DNA from: Mantamonas sphyraenae
Lineage: Eukaryota; CRuMs; Mantamonadidae
NCBI GenBank assembly: GCA_026936335.1
Contig: JAPMXV010000001.1
Span: 248,001-312,000, forward strand
Direction: 5' to 3'
DNA length: 64,000 nt
The notes beneath the pieces were generated by a model. That model was not told where the DNA came from. It ran no database searches and saw only the letters and a list, made by a program, of their open reading frames with translations. Shown here in pieces: positions 22,699-32,514 of the stretch; the stretch's first letter is position 1; each line of letters begins with the position of its first letter. The position numbers and the translations under genes are program-made.

Positions 22699-23580
22699 AT
22701 GAGCAGCAGCACAGAGGCGGACGAGTTTGCCCTGGATGACATCTTGGACGATGCCCTGAACTCCTTCATGGAGGGGGAGGACAGCGTGCGTTCGCAGGCA
22801 GCCGCAGCGAGCGTGGGAAGCCAACCCAGCAACCACAGCGGCGAGGAAGCCAAAGCCGAAGAGGAGCACCAGCAGCTGCGCGAGACCCTGAGTGCGGATT
22901 TGGAGGATGGCATGCAGTCGTTGATCAAGGAATTGATGAACAGCGACACGCAACTGGCCGAGGAAATGACCAAGTTGGCGCAGGAGCGAGAGCAAGCGCG
23001 TGCAGCAAGCGGGTCCGGCGGCGACGGCGAGACCACGGGGGCCGACCAGGCCGCGCTGGAACAGGTTACGATTGCAGAAACAATGCGCATGCTGGCCGAG
23101 AGTGCAGAGAAGCTGGAGGAGCTGGAGAAGGAGGGCAGCAACCGCAACGTGGACAACGAGGCCCTTATGGCGCAGATTGCAGAGCAGTTCAACCAACTGG
23201 GCGACAACCCGGCCTTCCAGGAGGTCATGGAGAACATGATGAAGCAGTTGCTGAGCAAAGACATCCTCTACGAGCCCATGAAGCAACTGGGCGAGCTGTA
23301 CCCCGATTGGCTGGCTGCCAACAAGGAGACCATCAGTGCCGAGGACTACGAGCGCCACTCCACCCAGTACGACCTCATCCAGCAGGTTGTCGAATGCTAC
23401 GAGGGAGAACAACAGGACTACACGCGTCTCTTGGATCTTATGCAACAGGTGCAGCAGTACGGCCAGCCGCCGGCCGAGCTTGTGCAGCAGATCGCCCCCG
23501 GGGTCGAGTTTGACGACCAGGGCTTGCCCATCCTACCCGAGGATGACACCAGCAACGCTGCAGGGTGCGGCGTGCAATGA
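22699..23580 (+). CDS. PEX19: Peroxin 19, peroxisomal membrane protein import receptor
   Basis: Single exon, 293 residues from ATG 22699. The acidic N-terminus (EFALDDILDDAL) is the PEX3-binding type. The folded C-terminal domain holds NPAFQEVMENMMKQLLSKDI, LYEPMKQLGELYPDWL and YDLIQQVVECYE, the characteristic helices of the mPTS-binding domain. The protein ends CGVQ, a CaaX box; PEX19 is classically farnesylated at this position. PEX19 chaperones new peroxisomal membrane proteins in the cytosol and docks on PEX3. Length and layout are standard. Its stop lies 63 bp from that of the convergent JmjC gene. Confidence 0.96.
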   Translation: MSSSTEADEFALDDILDDALNSFMEGEDSVRSQAAAASVGSQPSNHSGEEAKAEEEHQQLRETLSADLEDGMQSLIKELMNSDTQLAEEMTKLAQEREQARAASGSGGDGETTGADQAALEQVTIAETMRMLAESAEKLEELEKEGSNRNVDNEALMAQIAEQFNQLGDNPAFQEVMENMMKQLLSKDILYEPMKQLGELYPDWLAANKETISAEDYERHSTQYDLIQQVVECYEGEQQDYTRLLDLMQQVQQYGQPPAELVQQIAPGVEFDDQGLPILPEDDTSNAAGCGVQ

Positions 23581-23643
23581 TTGAAATGATGGATTGATGT
23601 TCAGGCTGATTGATTGAGAATGAAGGGAGGAAAGTTGAGCTGT

Positions 23644-25536
23644 TCATGCTCCTTCATTCTCCAGAAAGTTTGCCCAGTCGTCGTCTGCAATGCCGTTGTT
23701 GGTGTTCTGTGCGTCTGCCTGGCTGCCACGCGTGTCCTCCTCGTCGCTGTCCTGCACCGTGTTGTCCTGCTGGTTGCGGAGCATCTGCTGGCGAAGACGT
23801 TCGTACTCTGCACGCTCGTCGTCGCTTGCGTCCTCGTCACTGCTCTGAGGCACCTCACGAGGGCGATCGTCGTCGCTGCCCTCCTCTTCCTCCCTGCGTT
23901 GCATCTCCTCGAGCACCTCCACGTCGCGGCTGGTCCACTGCTTCCACGAGCGCACCAGGTCGCGCAGAGTGACAAAGCCCTTGTTGTCCTCGTCCTGGAA
24001 CAGCATAAAGTTGTTGGTGTGACGGTCAAGAGCCAGCTCGTACTGGGCGTCGCTCATCTCCTCGTCGCGCAGGTCCAGCTTGGTGAAGTATGCGCGCACC
24101 TCTTCCTTGGTCACTTTTTCGTCCTCGTCGGCGTCCAGGGTGTAGAACAGCGACGTGGCCTCCATGCGGTTGGCACGCGGCGACGAGTCACTCTGCGGAC
24201 GGGCCTCGCCAAACATCCACAGGTACCACACGTTGTAGAAGCACGACTTGGCCGGGCCGTACAACAGGCGCTTCTTAAAGGCCTTGAGATACTTGACGGG
24301 CGGCGGGTCGTTGAACTGCAGGGAAATGGACAGCGAGCAGCCGTCGCTCACACCTCGCGTCTCGTGTACCATACCCGGCGGGAAGAAGACAACGTCGCCC
24401 GGGTTCATCACAAAGTCGTAGATGTTTTCGCCTCCGTCCTGGCCGTTGACGGCCGAGTTGATGAGCATGTCCTCAAAGTCCGAGTCGACGGCTTTGCTTT
24501 GGTTGTTTTCCATCTGGTGCTTGCGGCGCAACAGCTCCACATCTGTGGGCAGGCCCAGTCGCCAGCGCTTCTGGCCACGGATCTGTGCACTAAAGATATA
24601 CTCGCACACCTCGTCGGCATGGACGGCTGCACCAGAGCCCTTGGAGCCCATAAAGAGCTCCATGCGGTTGGTGAGCACGTGGACGTTCTCCGGGGTGGGG
24701 GTGATAAAATAGGGGAGGCCGACGTTCTTCAGCAGCTTGCGGGCCACTTCCGTCTCGTTGTGGGTGTCCCCACTTCCGCTGATCGGGTACCAGTACCAGG
24801 AAATGAGGGTGGGCGACTTGTCGTCGGCACGGTTGTTCAGGGGCATGATGTTGTCCAGGAACGGGTCGCTCATTTTGTACGCGAGCTTTTCTTTCCTTCC
24901 GTCGTACGAGCCCCAAGCCTCAACCGTGCTGTTGGGGAACTCATCGCGCAGGCTTTGGCAAGTCCAGTCCTTGGCGTCTGTGGGGACGAGGGTGTGAGAC
25001 AGCGGCCGGGTGTGTGCGCACAAACGAGCGGGATTGGTTCGAGGGAGGGCCAGAAGCTTCCACTGGGCAACCCACCCCACTTTTCGACGCAGTCCTGCAC
25101 CACCACAGGCACGCCACGAGTCGAGTACTCGAAAAACTGCTCGGGCGTCACGTCGCGCAGATGGTCGGGCGACGTGGGGATGTCCGACACGTTGAAGTAG
25201 TCCTTCACGGCCGCCGAAAGCTCCTTGAGCTCGTCCGTGATGTTCAAGTTCTGCGTGTGTGTGTCAGCGAGGCCACGAGGGGATGGCGAGCGTGTGCATG
25301 TGTGCATGCATGTGTGTGGCTGCGCTCCACTGCTGTGTGGCAGTGTGCTGGACGCGTCTACGTGGGTTGGGACGCGTGTGACGTACCTGAGCATCGGCGT
25401 CACCGTATCTTGTTTGGAACTTCTTGATCATGTCGGCCAGCTTGACATTCTTTGCCTCTGCAGGCTGCACTTGCATGCTGATCACCATCAACACCACAGC
25501 CAGGGTTGCCACAATGCACAGGGTAGTCGTCCGCAT
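23644..25536 (-). CDS. Secretory-pathway JmjC protein with C-terminal EF-hands
   Basis: Three exons (25536-25387, 25250-25076, 24977-23644) splice in phase to 552 residues; the first donor is GTACGT. The N-terminus is a signal peptide (TLCIVATLAVVLMVISMQV). The JmjC/cupin-8 domain begins with VPVVVQDCVEKW and carries the iron ligands in AAVHADEVCEYIFSAQIRG (HxD) and PPGMVHETRG (His). Residues about 400-475 contain EF-hand-like loops (DADEDEKVTKEE and DEDNKGFVTLRD), so calcium regulation in the secretory pathway is plausible. The tail is acidic and disordered, with no KDEL. Together with 17279-18481 it makes two secretory JmjC genes flanking the USP/PEX19 pair. Confidence 0.87.
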
Positions 25537-25710
25537 GGTGGATGGTTTTGCTTTTTGTGTGGGTGCTGCTGTGCAGGTTGCTGTCGGTTGGGCAAACGCA
25601 GTGTGACAATGGGAAGGAGGGTGGGAAGTGAGCACCCGAGCAAAAGAGGAGGGAGAGTGCAGGACGCCTGCACGAGCCGTGCGGTGTTTGGTCGGGTTCA
25701 TTTTCCCTGC

Positions 25711-28306
25711 TCATGACTCGCCGACCTCGACGTCGTCGGGTGCAGGTGCGGAGCTGGCTGTGGAGTCTGCACGCAAGTGAACAAGCTGTGCAAGGAGGAG
25801 GAGGCCTGCGCGGGCCATGAGAAGGAGAAATGCGCCGTTGAAGACGGCGTGAAACACCCAATGGTCTGGAGAGCCGATGGAGACGACTTGGGCAAGGCCC
25901 AACAGACGCACGGTGCTCATGAAACTGGAGCCCATGAGAAGAAGAAGCATTGTGTTGATGATGGCTTTGTACAGGGGTGTGTTGCCTGGCTGCGGGCGAA
26001 AGTTGCGCACAAGGGCGACGGAACCGTAGTAGAATCCGTTGAGGGAGGCAAGGAGGACATAGGCCACGAGGGTGGTGTCACCCCAGGCGTTGGAGCCGCC
26101 AAAAAGGAAACCCAGAAAGGACGGTGTGGCAAAGGTGAGGTCGGCGGCAAACATGGAGACGAGCTGGCTGACGGAACAGCGCAGCACAATGACCCAGATG
26201 AGCACGAGCTGGACGATGGAACCTCCAAAGAAGACCAGGTTGTTTCGCCACGCCGGAGCAGCCAAGTGGGCGGCAAGCTGGTCGCGTTGCAGCTGCAGCG
26301 AAGCCAGCTCTTGCCTCATGCTTGCCAGTGTGTCTGCAACTTGATGTGCGTCAAAATGGGTCAGGACGTCCGTGCTGGACGACGTCGAGGAAGCGGTCGA
26401 TACGTGCTCGGCGGTGGTTAAACCGCGATCGAGTTGCCACAGGCGGCGTGCGAGGAGCCGGGCATCTGTTCTCTCCTGGTTGTTGTCGTGGTGGTGGAGG
26501 CCAAGCTCTGTTGGAGCCGGCGTGTGAGTGCGCACAGGGTTGGGACTGGGGCTTCTACTGCGTGGCAGGCGGCCATTTGCGTTGTTGGAGAGGGTGTCTG
26601 AACGCAGCATGGAACCGTGGCGCGTGTGTGTGGCCGCTGGCGAGCACCTCCCAGAGTGGCAGCGTGAAGCAGGGAGCCCGAGTGGGTGCGTTTGTACAGT
26701 TGATCTGAAGGGAGGGATGAGTGGCGTGTGTGGTGGTGGTGGTGGTGGTGGTGATGTGTGGTGGGCAGGGAAGCCGTTGATGATGAGGATGAGGACGAGT
26801 TGGTTGGGATTCTTTGCTCGGGGACGAGTTGACCCATTGCAGGACGCGGGAGGCCAGGTGCCATGCCATCCTGCGCGCACGTTCCTTGTTGGAGCTGCCC
26901 AGGCGCTTTGTGTGGAGTGCAGGCTTGGCCTGGAGGCGCAGGTAGGTGCGTGCCTCTGATGTCGTGCCCAGGAGGCTGGGACTGCGTTCGAGACGCGATC
27001 TGCGGCGTGACGGACTGGAAGCACGCGTGGAAGACGAAGTTGAGGAGGAGGAGGAGGTGGTGGGTGTTGGTGGTTTGGGGTGCGGTGAGACGCAGGTGTG
27101 GGGAGGCTGTGGCTGCAAGTTGGTTGCAAGCGCGTGTTTTGCTGTGGAGATCGAGGTCGAGGTCGGCCAGACGCTGCTGGAGACGGTTGAGGAGATTGGT
27201 GGGTGTGTACAGATGCAGAGTGCGAGTGAGAAAGTAGTTGAAGCCCAGGGGCACAAAGACCAGATGGAGGGCGGAACCGGCAAGTGCGACAAAGGAGAAG
27301 ACAAGCGGAATGTAGCGGGTGAGGAGAAGGCTGGGCAAGTTGGACCAGCTGACGGTGGGAGGGTCTGCATAGATCCAGGGCACGAGGGCGTAGGTGAGGC
27401 CGAGGAGGATGAGGAGGAGGAGGACGACCATGACGAGGCTGTCGTACAACTGGACATACCATCGACGTTGCTGGAGGCCGGTGGGGGTCCATGTGTGGTC
27501 AGCGGCCTCGTGGAAGAAGTAGGCAAAGGGCATGATGAGAAAGACACATGCGAGGGCGGAGTAGAAGAGCGGCTGCCACAGCTGCGTCAGGTAGACGTGC
27601 ATATCCGGATTGGTGTCGATGAATGTTTGTGCATAAACGGTGATGGCCGGGAGAATGAGACCCAGAATGGCCACAGCCAAGGAGATGACGCTGAGCATGA
27701 ATCTGTGAGCGGTGGAGGGGGGGCCCGAGAGCGAGAGCGGGAAATGAGCGGGACGCGTCAGCCGGGTTTGCGCGCGAAGGGCAGCGGGGCGCACAGGCGG
27801 ACAGCAGGCGCACGTACGGCAGCGAAAGGCGGTTGATGTCTTCGTAGTCGATGCTGTCTTCGTCGCTTCCGACGTAGTAGTTCATGGCGACGTAGGCGAG
27901 GACAAGGGCGAGGAGGAAGAGGAGCAGATAAATCTGGGGCGGTGGAAGACGCACGTGGGTCAGTCAGTCAGTGGACAGGCGGAGACGAGTACAGACAGAA
28001 TCCATGACAGACGGGGTGTTGGGTGGGGAAGCTGGCACATACAATATACGATCGGACGGTTTTGTCAAACTCGCGATAGCGAGAGTCGTCGTGGGAGTGT
28101 TGCGGGTCTGGGCTGGGGCTGGCACGTGATCTCGCGCCGCCAGCAGTCCACTGGGCTAGGAGATCGGCACGCGTAACGGGCCTGTGTGTCTGGGAGGGAT
28201 GCGTATGGGTGTGTGTGGAGCCCCTGTCGGGTGCCTTGGCGGCCAATGACTGGCTCCACATCAGAAAGAGGATGGCCAGGGCGAGAGCGCCCGCCGCCTT
28301 TGTCAT
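25711..28306 (-). CDS. LMBR1/LIMR-type multipass membrane protein
   Basis: Exon 1 28306-28043 encodes a hydrophobic leader (LALAILFLMWSQSLAA). Exon 2 27933-27818 has a membrane helix ending NYYVGSDEDSIDYEDI. Exon 3 starts at 27702 with LAVAILGLILPAITVYAQ, then LIMPFAYFFHEAAD, the motif typical of the LMBR1 family, and further helices. The last exon ends at 25711 and adds a coiled coil and about four helices (LVFFGGSIVQLVLIWVIVL and on). The middle intron(s), about 26.4-27.0 kb, I could not fix: reading frames change there across a low-complexity His/Ser region. Animal relatives include the lipocalin-1 receptor and the lysosomal cobalamin exporter LMBD1; function here is unknown. Confidence 0.75.
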
Positions 28307-28398
28307 CGTTGGTCGGATGGTCGCAGGCAGGAGCAAGGCAAAACCTAAAACCTACAACCCAACGTAGGTCAGAGTTGCAGGGCAACAACGCACAACGA

Positions 28399-29446
28399 AT
28401 GTCACGTGTGCTGATCGGGTTTGAGTACTGCGGAACCAAGTTTGCAGGGTCGCAGCGGCAGCCGCAGAGTCGCACAGTGTGTGGCGTGTTGGAGGTGAGT
28501 GGAAACGAAAGGATTGCAGAGAGGGAGGGCAGGGCAGAGAAGGAAGCGAGCAGGGGAGGTTTGGGGTTGACACAGGAAGTGGGTGGTGGTGGGGATGGCT
28601 TGGCAGACGGCGTTGAACGAGTTTGTAGCCAAAGGAGAAACGTATGCGATGGTGGCGGCATCGAGGACAGACGCAGGAGTGCATGCCATGCGCAACTGTG
28701 CTCACGTGGATTTTGAGCGTGCATACGACTGCACAGGGATCGTGCGAGGGCTAAACGCACGCTTGCGGCGTGACGGCCACACAGACGTGCGTGTGTTGGA
28801 CGCTCGCACTGTGGACAAGAACACACACGCAAGATTTGACGCAACGCACCGTGAGTACGTGTACCGCATTGTGGCGCCTGCGTATGAGCATCCTGTGTTT
28901 GCACAGGACCAGTGGCACGCACACAGACATGCCTTGACCCTGGAACGGATGCAAGAGGCGGCCCAAGTGTATGTAGGTCGCCATGACTTTTCTGCATTTC
29001 GAGTGAGCAGGTGTCAGGCGCGCAGTCCGGTGCGGGAGATTGAGGAATGCCGGGTGACGGCGCACGCAGGCCCTGCGTCGTTGTCGCAGGTGGTAGGACG
29101 CGTCCATGAGCCAGAGGAGGTGTACAAAGGGGAGGAGAATGGGACATGCGGGCCACTGGAGTACCGTGTGTATGTGCGCGCACAGTCGTTCTTGATGCAC
29201 CAGGTCAGGAAGATGGTGGCTGGCATCCTGCTGGTCGGACAGGGCTCCATGGACACGGCAGAGCTGCGGGACATTCTGGAATCGGGTCAGCGGGAACGGT
29301 TGAAGAGCATGGCACCCGCCAAGGGGCTGTACTTGGTGGATGTGGGGTACCCACGCGATCTGGCCCAGGATGAACACCAGGGCTGTGGTTTCGAAAGGCG
29401 TGGCGCTCGAGAGAGTGACATGGGGGATAGCAAGCCGGTGTTGTAG
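28399..29446 (+). CDS. tRNA pseudouridine synthase, TruA family
   Basis: Two exons, 28399-28494 (donor GTGAGT) and 28607-29446, joined in phase, 311 residues. Exon 1 gives the opening strand FEYCGTKFAGSQRQPQSRTV. Exon 2 holds the catalytic motif ASRTDAGVHAMRN with the nucleophilic aspartate at residue 54, then FDATHREYVYRI, GRHDFSAFR and SFLMHQVRKMVAGIL, all TruA hallmarks. TruA enzymes convert uridine to pseudouridine at tRNA positions 38-40 (bacterial TruA, eukaryotic PUS3); PUS1 relatives have other sites. The protein is short for PUS1, and with no clear targeting signal its compartment is open. About 92 bp separate its start from that of the divergent LMBR1-like gene. Confidence 0.92.
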
Positions 29447-29708
29447 GACTGTGGGGGTGATGAGTCGAGCTGGCGGAGAGTTTGGGAGGCTGGAGCCACA
29501 CGCTGGCCGCTTTCAGAGGGTGGCCAGGGCCGAGGGAGGGCAGCGGATGGGTACACGTTTGTTTAATGCATGTCGATATGGTGGTGGAGTGCGGAGAGAG
29601 TCTGCGAGTGTGTCTGTGGGTGTAGGGCTGGCTCAATGTCATGCATGGAGGTCGACACGCTCGTTTTCCAGCCGTGCTGCATCACACGAGACAGGAACGG
29701 GAACTGGA

Positions 29709-31109
29709 ATGGATGTGACCGGAGTGATACTGCGTGGTTCTCTGGTTGTGGTGTCTGGACTCGCCGCCATGGCGTGGTGGCAGCGCAACGACCCCGTGCT
29801 GCCGATCCACCCGCTGAGTGGAGTCGAGGGCCACGGCACAACGGTCATTGAGCGCAATGGTGAAAGATATGAGTGTGCAAGGAGCTGTGGGATGGTCAGA
29901 CGTACGGGAATCCGTTTCCGGACACCTGGGACGCCAAGTTGGCACCGCTACGGGACCTGTGGTCGTTCATGTTTCGCCATGGCTGGGTGGACATCCCAGA
30001 TCAAGACAAGCTTGATGAAGTGAGTCGGAACAATGGGGAGAGGGAGGGGGTTGTGAGTGCGTGTGACGATGCGGGTTGTTGACACGTCGGGTCGGCGCAG
30101 ATGATTCCTGTGGTGCAAGTGGACCAGCATGCGCTGGAGAACCCGCCTGCGGACGAAGTGCAGCTCACGTGGCTGGGCCATGCGTCGTTTCTGGTGCAGA
30201 TGAACGGTCTGAGTGTGTTGACGGATCCCGGTGAGTTTCTTCACACGGCGATGCGAGACAGTGGAGAGTGCAGTGGAGATGGATACTGACACAGGAGTGA
30301 TGACGATGTGTTGGGGATGGGCTGTGGCAGTGTTTGAGGAGCGATGCAGTCCAAGCCAATGGGCAGGGCCGAAGCGGTACCGGCCGGCGCCGGCGGAAGT
30401 GGAGGAACTGGGACGCGTGGATGTGGTACTGCTGTCGCACAATCACTACGATCACACATGCGTGACGACGCTGCAGCGAGTGGCAAGCGAGAACCCAGAG
30501 TGTGTGTTCTACTGTCCGCTGGGGCTAGGGGAGCTGCTTCGAAGCGAGGTTGGAGTCGCTGCAGAGAAGGTGGTGGAGCTTGGGTGGTGGGATGAGGCAG
30601 AGGTGACGAAGGATGTGCGTGTGGCGTGCACTCCAGCGCAGCATGCGTCTCGACGCGGAGTGGGAGATGCGATGGCGACGCTGTGGTCGAGCTGGATGAT
30701 CATGGGACGGGATGAGAGCAAGGAAGGGGAGGGTGAGGAGGTGCGTGAGGTGCGTGTGTGGTTTGGAGGAGACACGGGGTACTGCAAGGCGTTCAAGGAG
30801 ATCCGGGAGGTGTATGGGCGTGTGGATGTGGCACTGGTGCCGATTGGAGCAGGGGAGACGCCGAAGAAGTTTCTGTGTGCACAGCATGTGGATGCACGGG
30901 AGGCAGCAAAGGTGTGCAGTGAGCTGGAAGCACGGTATGCAGTGGGGTGTCACTGGGGGACATGGGTGTTGACGGGAGAGGCGATTGACTCGCCGAAAGC
31001 AAAGTTTCTGGACGAAGCGAGCAGTGTTTATGGGCGAGGGGAGGAGGAGTGGGGGGTGATGGCACACGGGGAGACGAGGCAGTATGTGGTGGGACGTGTG
31101 CGGGAGTGA
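29709..31109 (+). CDS. NAPE-PLD-like metallo-hydrolase, copy 1, with a frameshift in exon 1
   Basis: Exons 29709-30019, 30101-30230 and 30331-31109 correspond to the neighbouring copy 2. The N-terminus has a membrane anchor absent from copy 2 (GVILRGSLVVVSGLAAMAWW). Exons 2-3 show the metallo-beta-lactamase fold of N-acyl-phosphatidylethanolamine phospholipase D: LTWLGHASFLVQMNG, LTDPVFEERCSPSQWAGPKR, the zinc-site motif LSHNHYDHTC, FGGDTGY and CHWGTWVLTGE. Exon 1 lacks one G after 29873 relative to copy 2 (GAG-TGTGC against GAGGTGTGC), which shifts the frame and breaks the protein; downstream splice phases fit only if that base is counted. It is a recent pseudogene or a sequence error. Confidence 0.8.
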
Positions 31110-32440
31110 AGGCAGAGCAATTTCATCACCGAATGTCATTCAACGTCTTGCCGATCCACCCGCTCAGTGGAGTCGAGGGCCACGGCACAACGGTCATTGA
31201 GCGCAATGGCGAAAGCTATGAGGTGTGCAAGGAGCTGTGGGATGGTCAGACGTACGGGAATCCGTTTCCGGACACCTGGGACGCGCAGGTGGGCACGTAC
31301 TGGGACCTGATCAAGATGGGATTCCAATCAGCATCAGTAAAGATCCCGGACGAAGCCGAGCTGGACGAGGTGGGTCCGACAGCGAGCTGTGGGAAGTGAA
31401 GGACGAACGCACCGAGCTATTGCTGACACCGTCGGCGCAGATGATTCCTGTGGTGCAAGTGGACCAGCATGCGTTGGAGAACCCGCCTGCGGACGAAGTG
31501 CAGCTCACGTGGCTGGGCCATGCGTCGTTTCTGGTGCAGATGAACGGTCTGAGTGTGTTGACGGATCCCGGTGAGTTTCTTCACACGGCGATGTGAGACA
31601 GTGGAGAGTGCAGTGGAGATGGATGCTGACACAGGAGTGATGGCCATGTGTTGGGGATGGGCTGTGGCAGTGTTTGAGGAGCGATGCAGTCCAAGCCAAT
31701 GGGCAGGGCCGAAGCGGTACCGGCCGGCGCCGGCGGAAGTGGAGGAACTGGGACGCGTGGATGTGGTTCTTCTGTCGCACAATCACTACGATCACACATG
31801 CGTGACGACGCTGCAGCGAGTGGCAAGCGAGAACCCAGAGTGTGTGTTCTACTGTCCGCTGGGTCTGGGGGAGCTGCTTCGAAGCGAGGTTGGAGTTGCT
31901 GCAGAGAAGGTGGTGGAGCTTGGGTGGTGGGATGAGGCAGAGGTGACGAAGGATGTGCGTGTGGCGTGCACTCCAGCGCAGCATGCGTCTCGACGCGGAG
32001 TGGGAGATGCGATGGCGACGCTGTGGTCGAGCTGGATGATCATGGGACGGGATGAGAGCAAGGAAGGGGAGGGTGAGGAGGCGCGTGAGGTGCGTGTGTG
32101 GTTTGGAGGAGACACGGGGTACTGCAAGGCGTTCAAGGAGATCCGGGAGGTGTACGGGCGTGTGGATGTGGCACTGGTGCCGATTGGAGCAGGGGAGACG
32201 CCGAAGAAGTTTCTGTGTGCACAGCATGTGGATGCACGGGAGGCAGCAAAGGTGTGCAGTGAGCTGGAAGCACGGTATGCAGTGGGGTGTCACTGGGGGA
32301 CATGGGTGTTGACGGGAGAGGCGATTGACTCGCCGAAAGCAAAGTTTCTGGACGAAGCGAGCAGTGTTTATGGGCGAGGGGAGGAGGAGTGGGGGGTGAT
32401 GGCACACGGGGAGACGAGGCAGTATGTGGTGGGACGACGA
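29809..32440. repeat. Tandem gene duplication, two ~1.3-kb units
   Basis: Units about 29809-31098 and 31149-32438. The first ~65 bp of shared exon 1 and everything from exon 2 through intron 2 and exon 3 are nearly identical, intron included. The 3' half of exon 1 and all of intron 1 differ strongly. Confidence 0.9.
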
Positions 32441-32458
32441 GCCGAGGAGGAGGAATGA
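31133..32458 (+). CDS. NAPE-PLD-like metallo-hydrolase, copy 2
   Basis: Exons 31133-31369 (donor GTGGGT), 31441-31570 (donor GTGAGT) and 31671-32458 splice in phase to 384 residues. Motifs are as in copy 1: GHASFLVQMNG, HNHYDH for the binuclear zinc site, GGDTGY and CHWGTW. The family hydrolyses N-acyl phosphatidylethanolamine to N-acylethanolamine and phosphatidate; bacterial relatives of similar fold act on other lipids, so the substrate is inferred. It starts MSFNVLPIHPLSG and lacks the membrane anchor of copy 1, suggesting a different location. The start codon lies only 23 bp after the copy 1 stop. Confidence 0.85.
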
Positions 32459-32514
32459 GAAAATGAAAGCACGCGGCAGGTCACGCAAGCCTTTCCTTCG
32501 CTCCATTGTGCGGC

